Source: Pseudomonas sp. GV071 (GTDB lineage: Bacteria > Pseudomonadota > Gammaproteobacteria > Pseudomonadales > Pseudomonadaceae). From it: DNA of 64,000 nt. Positions 45,356-53,321 of the stretch are shown here, piece by piece. The DNA lies in assembly GCF_003050835.1 (NCBI RefSeq), contig NZ_QAOJ01000016.1, positions 57,053 to 121,052 on the forward strand. The letters are read 5' to 3'. Below the pieces are notes generated by a model. That model worked only from the letters and a program-made list of their open reading frames with translations, ran no database searches and was not told the DNA's origin. Position 1 is the first letter of the stretch; each line of letters opens with the position of its first letter. A program made the position numbers and the translations under genes.

Positions 45356-47208
45356 GCCTCGCCGACCTGCCGTTAGGGCCGCTGGAGCGCGCCTTTGTCG
45401 CCAGCTTGCAGCGCCTGGACCACGAGGCCGAGGAGGCCGTGCTCTGCGCGGCGGCGCTGACCTGCGCGGCGTTGGTCAACGGCGACGTGTGCCTGCCGCT
45501 GCGCCGTTGGGCTGGGCAGCGCGCCTGGCCTGAGGTGGCGGGCGGCCTGCTGCTGCCGCCGCTGGCGCTATGGTCGGCGCAGTTGCACGCGTCGTCTTTG
45601 GTCGGTGCTCCGGGCGAATTTGCTCCGCTGATTCTGGATGGCGAGCGCTTGTACCTGGCGCGTTATCACCATTACGAAACCCAGCTCGCCGAGCAGTTGC
45701 TGACGCGCGGCAGTGCCAACCCCGAGGTGGATGAGCAGCTGTTGAGCGACGGCCTGGCGCGTCTGTTCGCGCGCAACAACAGCCAGGCTGGGCCGGACTG
45801 GCAGCGGCTGGCGGCGGCGCAAGCCGTGCGGCGCAACCTGGCGGTGATTTCCGGCGGCCCGGGCACCGGCAAGACCACCACCGTGGTGCGCCTGCTTGCC
45901 GCACTGCTCGAACAACCGGGTGGCGAACGCCTGGCCATTGGCCTGGCCGCGCCCACCGGCAAAGCGGCGGCGCGTATGGCCGAAGCGATCCGCAACGCTA
46001 AAGCTGAACTGCCAGTAAGTGAGGCGATCAAGGCCGCCCTGCCGGATGAAGCGCGCACCCTGCACCGCCTGCTGGGCAGCCGCGGCGACAGCCCGCATGT
46101 GCGCCACCACGCCGCCAGCCCGTTGCCGCTGGATGTGCTGGTGGTGGACGAGGCGTCGATGGTCGACCTGGCGCTGATGGCCAAGCTGGTGGATGCGCTG
46201 CCGGCCACGGCCCGGCTGATTCTGCTCGGCGACAAGGACCAACTGTCGGCGGTGGAGGCCGGTGCGGTGTTTGCGGAGCTGTGTGAAGGACGCGGATTTT
46301 TGCCCGATACCGCCGCGGCGTTGCAGCAGATTACTGGCCAGACCGTTGAGGCTCAGGCTCCCAGCTCGCGCCTGGGTGACGCCGTGGTGCTGCTCACCCA
46401 CAGCCACCGTTTTGCCGGCGACAGCGGCATTGGCGAGCTGGCGCGGCGGATCAACAGTGGCGATGCTGCCGGCACCCTGAACCTGTTGAAAGAGGGGCGC
46501 GCGGACCTGGCCTGGCAGGCCGAGCCGACGCCCAACGCCTTGCTCGAACGCTTGGAGCAAGGCTACGCGCCGTACCTGGCCGCCGCCCGCAGCGGCAATG
46601 TGGCCGCCACCTTCGCCGCCTTCAACGGCTTTCGCGCCCTGACTGCGCAACGCCAGGGCCCCTGGGGCGTGGAGGGCATCAACGAAGCGCTGGAGGCACG
46701 GATCAAACGTCGCTTCAGCCTGGCCAGCCGCGAGCGTTGGTACCCCGGCCGGGCGATCATGGTGCGCCAGAACGACTACGCCCTCGGCCTGTTCAACGGC
46801 GATATCGGCATCTGTTTAGCCAGTGAACATGGCCTGCGGGTGTTCTTCGAAAGTGCCGGCGAAAGCGAGCCGACCTTCCGCCCGTTCTCGCCGGCGCGCC
46901 TGCCCAGCCACGACAGCGCCTTTGCCATGACCGTGCATAAAAGCCAGGGCTCGGAATTCAGCGAAGTGCTGTTGGCCCTGCCCGACACCGCCAGCCCGCT
47001 GTTGACCCGCTCACTGTTCTACACCGGCATTACCCGGGCGAAACACAAGGTGGAAATCTGGGCGCTGCCAGCACGTTTGGCCGAAGCCGTGAGCACCCGC
47101 GCCGAACGCGCGGCAGGGTTGGCCGAGCGCTTGCGGGTGCCGGTGGAGGTGTTTGCCGCGCAGCCTGTTAAACCTGCGAGCGATCAGGATCAGCTCAGTT
47201 TGTTTTGA
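45352..47208 (+). CDS. recD: Exodeoxyribonuclease V alpha subunit RecD
   Basis: 618-residue 5'-3' helicase of superfamily 1B. Walker A is GGPGTGKTTT with Lys174, Walker B is VVDEASMVDL, and the GDKDQLSAVEAGAVFAEL and MTVHKSQGSEF motifs are intact. It completes the recC-recB-recD operon, with the Pseudomonas gene order and no ptrA between recC and recB. A repeat pair follows within 35 bp of the stop. Confidence 0.97.
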   Translation: MSLADLPLGPLERAFVASLQRLDHEAEEAVLCAAALTCAALVNGDVCLPLRRWAGQRAWPEVAGGLLLPPLALWSAQLHASSLVGAPGEFAPLILDGERLYLARYHHYETQLAEQLLTRGSANPEVDEQLLSDGLARLFARNNSQAGPDWQRLAAAQAVRRNLAVISGGPGTGKTTTVVRLLAALLEQPGGERLAIGLAAPTGKAAARMAEAIRNAKAELPVSEAIKAALPDEARTLHRLLGSRGDSPHVRHHAASPLPLDVLVVDEASMVDLALMAKLVDALPATARLILLGDKDQLSAVEAGAVFAELCEGRGFLPDTAAALQQITGQTVEAQAPSSRLGDAVVLLTHSHRFAGDSGIGELARRINSGDAAGTLNLLKEGRADLAWQAEPTPNALLERLEQGYAPYLAAARSGNVAATFAAFNGFRALTAQRQGPWGVEGINEALEARIKRRFSLASRERWYPGRAIMVRQNDYALGLFNGDIGICLASEHGLRVFFESAGESEPTFRPFSPARLPSHDSAFAMTVHKSQGSEFSEVLLALPDTASPLLTRSLFYTGITRAKHKVEIWALPARLAEAVSTRAERAAGLAERLRVPVEVFAAQPVKPASDQDQLSLF

Positions 47209-47240
47209 ATGTCGCTCGTACCTAGCTTGAATCACCGCGC

Positions 47241-47320
47241 CTGGATCCCAGCCTGCGCTGGGATGACGGAGTAAGTAGCAAAAACTACCGTCGTCCCAGC
47301 GCAGGCTGGGACCCAGAATT
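47241..47320. repeat. Inverted pair of the GGATCCCAGCCTGCGCTGGG / GTCGTCCCAGCGCAGGCTGG repeat
   Basis: CTGGATCCCAGCCTGCGCTG...GATGACGG at 47241-47269 and CCGTCGTCCCAGCGCAGGCT...CCAGAATT at 47288-47320, inverted, 18 bp apart. The right arm is identical over at least 30 bases to the arms at 26367 and 26997. Confidence 0.88.
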
Positions 47321-47454
47321 TTGCGGCAAACCATTCTCCAGCCGCAAACAAAGCACGCCTTTCGTCAGTTGCGGCCGCTCCAGTTTGACTCTGCGAAAAA
47401 GCCGTCAATGCTTTGGCACCAGCAGTGTCTTCCACGCATCGACAAGGAGTTGTC

Positions 47455-49395
47455 ATGGCCAAGCGCCCTGTCTCGCCTCGTGTCAAAAACCAGACCGCCG
47501 CGAGCAAAAAAGCCGCGAGCACCTCCGCCAAAACCATCCCTGCCAAAAAGCCCGCGGCGGCGAAGAAGCCCAGCCAGCCGAAGCTGGATGTACGCCGCGA
47601 TTCGATGGACTTTCGCGACCTCACCTACAGCGCCTCGCTCACCCCGTTGCCGGATGAACTGTACCCGGTCTGGCCGCACCTGAACGTGCTCGACCAGGGC
47701 GTGCAGGGCGCCTGCACCGGCTTCGGCCTGGCGGCGACGATCAATTACCTGCGCGCGAGCCGCGGCCAGAAAGGCCTGGTGAGCCCGGCCATGTTGTTTG
47801 CCATGGCCCGCCGCTACGACCAGTGGCCGGGGGAAAACTACGACTACAGCAGCGCCCGTGGCGCGATGAAGGGCTGGCACAAGCACGGCGTATGCCTGGA
47901 TAAAAGCTGGCCGCTGACGCGCAAGGCCGGCATCACCCCGGCACTGCAGCAAGAGGCCCTGGATATTCCGCTGGGTGCGTACTTCCGGGTGTTCTCACGG
48001 ATCAACGATGTGCAGGCCGCGCTGCGCGATGTCGGCGTGCTGTTTGCCTCGGCCAAGACCCATGGCGGCTGGGACGCGCCGCGCGGCGGCAAGATCGCCT
48101 GGCGGCCTAACGCCGGTGAGGAAGACACCGGCCATGCCTTCTGCATCATCGGTTACACCCGCGATGGTTTTCTGGTGCAGAACTCCTGGGGTGACTGGGG
48201 CGGCTTCACTGTTGGCAAGCACACCTACTCAGGGGTGGCGCTGTGGAGCTACGCCGACTTCGAGGCGAATGTCTGGGACGTGTGGGTGGCGCAGCTGGGG
48301 GTGAAGGTCAACTTCGAGGTCACCGACACCGCCAGCCGCTACACCGCCGATGGCGGCGTGGCCCGCGCGGCGCAACCGGCGCCGCCGCAGGAATCGATCT
48401 ACCTGCACTACCTGCACATCGACAACGGCCGCCTGGACAACCAGGGCCAGTACGCCTCCGACAATACCCAGCTGGACGCCATCATCGCCTCGCTGCAGGC
48501 CAGCCAGCCCAAGCACATTGTGCTGTATGCCCACGGCGGCTTGAACGAGGTGGAAAGCTCGGCCATGCGTGCCTTCAAGTGGCGGCCGGTGTTCGAAGCC
48601 AATGGCATTTACGAGCTGCATTTCATTTGGGAAACCGGGCTGTGGAGCGAGCTTGGTGACCTGCTGCGAATCAAGAAACCGGCGGTGGACGAACGCGTCG
48701 GCTCGGCCAGTTCGTGGTGGGACAACCAGGTGGAAAAACTCACCCAGCCCCTGGGGTTTTCCCTCTGGCAGGAAATGAAGCTGGATGCCCAGCGTGCCTT
48801 CGTGCCACAGGGTGCCGGCACCCAGGTGCTCAAGCGCCTGCTGGCGTTTCTCGACGGGCTGGGCAAGGCCGCGCCGCAGGTGCACCTGGCCGGCCACAGC
48901 GCCGGCTCGATCTGGCATGCGCACCTGCTGCAACGCTGGCAAGCGCTGAACGGCCCGCAGATCGCCAACCTGGTGCTGTTCGCCCCGGCGTGCACCGTGG
49001 CGTTATACGAGCAGAGCTTTTTGCCGGCCTTGGGCAAGGCCAAGGGCATCGCCCAGCAGAAGTTGCTGGTGCTGTCTGACCAGGCCGAGCAGGACGACAA
49101 CGTCGCCCAGGTGTACCGCAAGTCGCTGCTGTACCTGGTGGCCAACGCCTACGACAACAAGACCGCGCGGGTGCCGATTCTGGGCATGGAGGTTGCCCAT
49201 ATGGACAAGGGCAAATACAAACCGCAACCGTCGGGCAGCACCCTGGTGATCGCCAGCAGTGCCAGCGCACAAAGCAGCAGCCGCAGCCACGGCGGCTTCG
49301 ACAACGACCTGCCGAGCATGAACAACCTGCTGCAAACGATGCTGGGCAGTGGCGTTAAGCGCTTGTTCAAAGACGAGGAGATGAAAGGGTATTAG
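47455..49395 (+). CDS. Papain-like (C1) peptidase fused to an alpha/beta hydrolase
   Basis: 646 residues from ATG 47455 (MAKRPVSPRVKNQTAASKKA), with AAGGAG 6 bp upstream. The first 45 residues are a Lys/Ala/Pro-rich basic tail. Residues about 60-285 are a C1A cysteine peptidase: Cys87 (VQGACTGFG), His227 (DTGHAFCIIGY), Asn243 (QNSWGDWGG). Residues about 320-600 look like a serine hydrolase, with KHIVLYAHGGLNEVESS and nucleophile Ser482 in LAGHSAGSIW, and possible later acids and a histidine at EVAHM. No signal peptide. Substrate unknown. It stands alone after recD and ends at a terminator. Confidence 0.85.
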   Translation: MAKRPVSPRVKNQTAASKKAASTSAKTIPAKKPAAAKKPSQPKLDVRRDSMDFRDLTYSASLTPLPDELYPVWPHLNVLDQGVQGACTGFGLAATINYLRASRGQKGLVSPAMLFAMARRYDQWPGENYDYSSARGAMKGWHKHGVCLDKSWPLTRKAGITPALQQEALDIPLGAYFRVFSRINDVQAALRDVGVLFASAKTHGGWDAPRGGKIAWRPNAGEEDTGHAFCIIGYTRDGFLVQNSWGDWGGFTVGKHTYSGVALWSYADFEANVWDVWVAQLGVKVNFEVTDTASRYTADGGVARAAQPAPPQESIYLHYLHIDNGRLDNQGQYASDNTQLDAIIASLQASQPKHIVLYAHGGLNEVESSAMRAFKWRPVFEANGIYELHFIWETGLWSELGDLLRIKKPAVDERVGSASSWWDNQVEKLTQPLGFSLWQEMKLDAQRAFVPQGAGTQVLKRLLAFLDGLGKAAPQVHLAGHSAGSIWHAHLLQRWQALNGPQIANLVLFAPACTVALYEQSFLPALGKAKGIAQQKLLVLSDQAEQDDNVAQVYRKSLLYLVANAYDNKTARVPILGMEVAHMDKGKYKPQPSGSTLVIASSASAQSSSRSHGGFDNDLPSMNNLLQTMLGSGVKRLFKDEEMKGY

Positions 49396-49417
49396 CGCGG
49401 CGTGCCAGGCATAAAAC

Positions 49418-49443
49418 AACGGGACCCGAAGGTCCCGTTTTTC
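49418..49443. terminator. Bidirectional intrinsic terminator
   Basis: AACGGGACC, loop CGAA, GGTCCCGTT followed by TTTC, between the convergent fusion hydrolase and TerC genes. T-rich runs occur in both directions. Confidence 0.9.
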
Positions 49444-49459
49444 TATCCACAGGGTTGTG

Positions 49460-50221
49460 TTACTCGCCCGGGATGTCCTTGCGCAGCTTCACCACGTCGG
49501 CTTTTTTGCGGTCGCGGGCCGTGCGCATTTTGATGTTCACCGCTTCTACCGCCAGCGAGAAGGCCATGGCGAAGTACACGTAGCCTTTGGGCAGGTGCAT
49601 GTCGAAGGCTTCGGCGATCAGCACGGTACCGACCATGATCAGGAAGGACAGGGCGAGCATCTTCAGTGACGGGTGCTTGTCGATGAAGTCGCTGATGGTG
49701 CCAGCGGCTAGCATCATCACCATCACGGCTACCACGATGGCCGCGATCATCACCGGGACATGGGAAACCATGCCGACCGCAGTGATCACCGAGTCCAGGG
49801 AGAACACGATGTCGATGATGGCGATCTGAATGATGGTGCCGATAAAACCGCCGCCCATGCCTTTGGGCTCGTCGCCGGTTTCGTCTTCGCCTTCCAGGCC
49901 GTGGTACATCTCGGTGCTGCTTTTCCACAGGAGGAACAGGCCACCGAAGAACAGGATCAGGTCACGGCCGGAGAAACCCTGGCCCATGACGCTGAACAGG
50001 TCGGCGGTCAGGCGCATCACCCAGGTGATCGACAGCAGCAGCAGGATGCGCGTGACCATGGCCAGGGCGAGGCCGAAGAAGCGGGTCTTGGGCTGCATGG
50101 CCTTGGGCATGCGGCTGACCAGGATCGAGATCATGATGATGTTGTCGATCCCCAGGACGATTTCCAGCGCCGTCAGGGTAAAAAATGCGATCCAGATTTC
50201 CGGGCTGGTCAGCCATTCCAT
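49460..50221 (-). CDS. TerC family integral membrane protein
   Basis: 253 residues with seven hydrophobic segments. The TerC acidic motifs in the membrane are present: LEIVLGIDNIIMISIL near residue 20 and IAIIDIVFSLDSVITAVGM near residue 135. Members affect resistance to tellurite, manganese or other metals, and probably export a metal ion or help load exported proteins; the exact role is unknown here. It is separated by 33 bp from the CitMHS gene upstream and may be cotranscribed with it. Confidence 0.93.
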   Translation of the reverse strand: MEWLTSPEIWIAFFTLTALEIVLGIDNIIMISILVSRMPKAMQPKTRFFGLALAMVTRILLLLSITWVMRLTADLFSVMGQGFSGRDLILFFGGLFLLWKSSTEMYHGLEGEDETGDEPKGMGGGFIGTIIQIAIIDIVFSLDSVITAVGMVSHVPVMIAAIVVAVMVMMLAAGTISDFIDKHPSLKMLALSFLIMVGTVLIAEAFDMHLPKGYVYFAMAFSLAVEAVNIKMRTARDRKKADVVKLRKDIPGE

Positions 50222-50254
50222 GTACAGCTTCCTCTTACGCGAGCTTTCAAATGA

Positions 50255-51559
50255 TTAGCCGCCGAACACTGGGAAAATTCCCATCAGCAGCGCGGCGACA
50301 AGGATACACAGGCAAACCAGAACTGCCCATTTCAAGGTGAAGCGCTGGTGGTCGCCAAATTCGATGCCGGCCAGGCCCACCAGCAGGTAGGTGGAGGGCA
50401 CCAGCGGGCTGAGCAAGTGCACCGGTTGGCCAACGATGGAGGCGCGGGCCATTTCCACCGCGCTGATGCCGTAATGGCTGGCGGCTTCGGTGAGCACCGG
50501 CAATACGCCGTAGTAGAAGGCGTCGTTGGACATGAAAAAGGTGAAAGGCATGCTCACCAGGGCCGTGATCACCGCCAGGTACGGGCCCATGGCGTTGGGG
50601 ATCACCGCCAACAGGCTTTTCGACATGGCGTCGACCATGCCGGTTCCAGAAAGAATGCCGGTGAAAATCCCCGCCGCGAAGATCAATCCGACCACTGCCA
50701 GGACATTGGCCGAATGCGCGGCAACCCGCTCTTTCTGCTGCTGCAGGCAGGGGTAGTTGACGATCATGGCGATGCCGAAGGCCAGCATGAACAGCACCGG
50801 CAGTGGCAGCAGGCCCTGAATCAGCGCCACCATCAACGCCACGGTGAGGGCCGCGTTGAACCACAACAGCTTCGGCCGGCGCGCGTCGGGGAATTGCGAC
50901 ACGCTGATCTCGCCACCTTCTACCTCATCGCCGGGCAAATGCAGTTCACCCAGGCGCGCCCGTTCCCGTTTGCCGTAGGCATAGGCGATGGCCAGGATCG
51001 CCAGCACACCGGCGGCCATGGCCGGAATCATTGGCACGAAGATGTCAGAAGGGTCGACATGCAGGGCGCTGGCGGCTCGAGCAGTCGGCCCGCCCCAAGG
51101 TGTCATGTTCATTACCCCGCCGGCCAGAATGATCAGCCCGGCCATGATCCGTGGGCTCATGCCCAGGCGCTGGTACAGCGGCAGCATGGCCGCCACGCAG
51201 ATCATGTACGTGGTGGCGCCGTCGCCATCCAGGGACACCACCAGCGCTAGCACCGCGGTGCCGACCGAGACTTTCAACGGGTCGCCTTTGACCAGCTTGA
51301 GGATCTTGCGCACGGCCGGGTCGAACAGGCCGGAGTCGATCATCAGGGCGAAGTAGAGAATCGCGAACATCAGCATCACCCCGGTGGGGGCGAGCTTGGT
51401 GATGCCCTCGAGCATCATCGGCCCGATCTTGCCGGCAAAGCCGCCGAGCAGGGCGTAGACGATGGGGATGATGATCAGGGCAATCAACGCCGACAGGCGT
51501 TTGCTCATGATCAGGTACATAAAGGTGATGACCATGGCAAAGCCGAGGAGGGTCAACAT
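50255..51559 (-). CDS. CitMHS family citrate/metal transporter
   Basis: 434-residue inner-membrane symporter of the citrate-Mg2+ (or Ca2+):H+ type, with about twelve hydrophobic segments. Family features are the LDGDGATTYMICVAAMLPLY segment, MTPWGGPTARAASALHVD, and the C-terminal MSNDAFYYGVLPVLTEAASH. CGGAGA lies 6 bp before the ATG. No two-component system for citrate lies nearby. The 235 bp between it and the AEC gene hold no gene. Confidence 0.93.
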   Translation of the reverse strand: MLTLLGFAMVITFMYLIMSKRLSALIALIIIPIVYALLGGFAGKIGPMMLEGITKLAPTGVMLMFAILYFALMIDSGLFDPAVRKILKLVKGDPLKVSVGTAVLALVVSLDGDGATTYMICVAAMLPLYQRLGMSPRIMAGLIILAGGVMNMTPWGGPTARAASALHVDPSDIFVPMIPAMAAGVLAILAIAYAYGKRERARLGELHLPGDEVEGGEISVSQFPDARRPKLLWFNAALTVALMVALIQGLLPLPVLFMLAFGIAMIVNYPCLQQQKERVAAHSANVLAVVGLIFAAGIFTGILSGTGMVDAMSKSLLAVIPNAMGPYLAVITALVSMPFTFFMSNDAFYYGVLPVLTEAASHYGISAVEMARASIVGQPVHLLSPLVPSTYLLVGLAGIEFGDHQRFTLKWAVLVCLCILVAALLMGIFPVFGG

Positions 51560-51794
51560 GGCAGTTCTCCGAAGGTTAACGGGCGAGGCGGCGGACGGGC
51601 GTCAGCAACGGGCGCGAGGGGGACGGAGAACGGGGGTACGCAGGGCGCAGCGGAACATGGCAATCACCACTTTTTATTGTTGGAAGTCGCCGGTCTGCGC
51701 TGGGCAGCCGGCAGCCGGTCAGGTGCCGGCGGTGGTGGGATGCTAAGGGGCGAAACTTTCAGCCAGCTTTCATTGGCTGAAAGCGGACCAGCGG

Positions 51795-52700
51795 CTAGCC
51801 GAGCAGGCTGAGTACCAGCATCAGGCTGATGGCGGCGAGGGCGGTTTGCAGGGTGATGATGCCGGCCATCAACTGGCTGTCACCGCCCAGTTGGCGGGTG
51901 AGTACGTAGGAGGTCGGTGCAGTGGGCAGGGCAAAAAACAGAATCAGCACGCTGCTGGGCAACGCCGGCAGATTCAGCCCGCGCGCCACCGCATAGGCGA
52001 GCAGCGGCATTAGCAGCAAACGCACTGCGCAGTTCCAGCTCAGCGCCGACGCCTCGCCGGCCAACTGTTGGGGACGTAGCGCGGCGCCCACGCACAGGAG
52101 GCCGAGTGGCAGGCTGGCGACTGCCAGCAGGCTGAGCAGGCGGTCGCTGCCACCGGGCAACCCGATGCCCAGCAGGTTGACCAGCGCGCCCGCCGCGCAG
52201 GCGAGAATCAGCGGGTTGCGGGCAATCGGCAGCAACAGGCTGCGGCTGCTGACACCACGCTCGGCGGTTAGCGCCCACACCGACAGCAGGTTCACCGCCG
52301 GCACCATCATCGCCAACATCAAGGCCGCCAGGGTCAGCCCCTCCTTGCCATACAACGCGCCGACGGCGGCCAGCCCCAGGTAGGTATTGAAGCGCAGTAC
52401 GCCCTGGCTGATGGCGCCGAAGCGCGCTGCAGTCCAGCCGCGCAGGCGTTTGCCCAGCAGCAGCGCTAGCCAGGCCACGCCCAGGCCAAGCAGCACCGCC
52501 AGGGCCAGGCGCGGCAGTGCCGGATTATCCAGCGGTGCGGTGGCCAGGTTGCTGAACAGCAGGGCGGGAAACAGCACGAAGTAGTTCAGACGTTCGGCGG
52601 TCGGCCAGAACTCGTCACCGGCAAAGCGCAGGCGGCGCAGGGCGTAACCGGCAACAATCAGCGCAAACAGCGGCCACAGGGCCAACCACAACTCCAACAC
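51795..52700 (-). CDS. AEC family transporter (auxin efflux carrier type)
   Basis: 301 residues, about ten hydrophobic helices. I use the GTG at 52700 (MLELWLALWPLFALIVAGYA), because GGGAG sits 7 bp upstream and the membrane-protein pattern begins there; an ATG at 52730 would add ten hydrophilic residues. Features are ERLNYFVLFPALLFSNLA near the N-terminus and FFALPTAPTSYVLTRQLGGD near the C-terminus. Members export or import small organic anions; the substrate is unknown. It is divergent from the GFA gene. Confidence 0.9.
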   Translation of the reverse strand: MLELWLALWPLFALIVAGYALRRLRFAGDEFWPTAERLNYFVLFPALLFSNLATAPLDNPALPRLALAVLLGLGVAWLALLLGKRLRGWTAARFGAISQGVLRFNTYLGLAAVGALYGKEGLTLAALMLAMMVPAVNLLSVWALTAERGVSSRSLLLPIARNPLILACAAGALVNLLGIGLPGGSDRLLSLLAVASLPLGLLCVGAALRPQQLAGEASALSWNCAVRLLLMPLLAYAVARGLNLPALPSSVLILFFALPTAPTSYVLTRQLGGDSQLMAGIITLQTALAAISLMLVLSLLG

Positions 52701-52806
52701 GACGAACTCCCAGGGTGGGTGAGTCGGCATCTTGCGCAGGCGATGGCCGAGGTGCAAGGCGCAGGCGTGCGGGCTAGGCTTGGGGGCGCCATCAAGGAGC
52801 CTGACC

Positions 52807-53208
52807 ATGACCGACATCTACACCGGCGGCTGCCAATGCGGCGCCCTGCGCTACCGCTTCAACGCGCCGCTTACGGACATCGCCCACTGCCACTGCAGCA
52901 TGTGCCGCCGAACCTCTGGCGGCATCGTCACCACCTGGATCACCGTGCCGCTGGAACGCTTCGAATGGCTGCAAGGCACGCCGCAGGGTTTTGTTTCCTC
53001 GCCCGGCTGCACCCGCTCGTTCTGCGGCCAATGCGGCGCGCTCCTGACCTTCTTCACCGAACAGAGCCCGCAGAGTATGGACATCACCGTCGCCACCTTC
53101 GACCACCCGGAACTGGGGTTGCCCGACCGGCATATCTGGGTGACCACGCGGTTGCCGTGGTTGCATCTGGATGAGCAGTTGCCGAGCGAAGAGGGGGAGA
53201 AGCTTTAA
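52807..53208 (+). CDS. GFA family protein (glutathione-dependent formaldehyde-activating fold)
   Basis: 133-residue zinc protein. The zinc ligands are visible in GGCQCGALRY, HCHCSMCRRTSG and CGQCGALLTF. AAGGAG lies 8 bp before the ATG at 52807. The namesake reaction, formation of S-hydroxymethylglutathione, is not proven for most members, so the role here is open. A REP fragment follows 14 bp after the stop. Confidence 0.93.
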   Translation: MTDIYTGGCQCGALRYRFNAPLTDIAHCHCSMCRRTSGGIVTTWITVPLERFEWLQGTPQGFVSSPGCTRSFCGQCGALLTFFTEQSPQSMDITVATFDHPELGLPDRHIWVTTRLPWLHLDEQLPSEEGEKL

Positions 53209-53221
53209 GTGGTCCAGCCGG

Positions 53222-53246
53222 GAGAGGCTTCAGCCTCGATGCTGTT
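53222..53246. repeat. Single REP sequence
   Basis: GAGAGGCTTCAGCCTCGATG then CTGTT, the same core as at 7803 and 30222, lying between the GFA gene and the convergent DUF4105 gene. Confidence 0.75.
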
Positions 53247-53321
53247 GAACGTGCAGAGCGGGTGAAAGCACTGTTTGCAGGGGCGACCAATCGAGGCAGA
53301 CGCCGCGTCCACAAAACGTCA

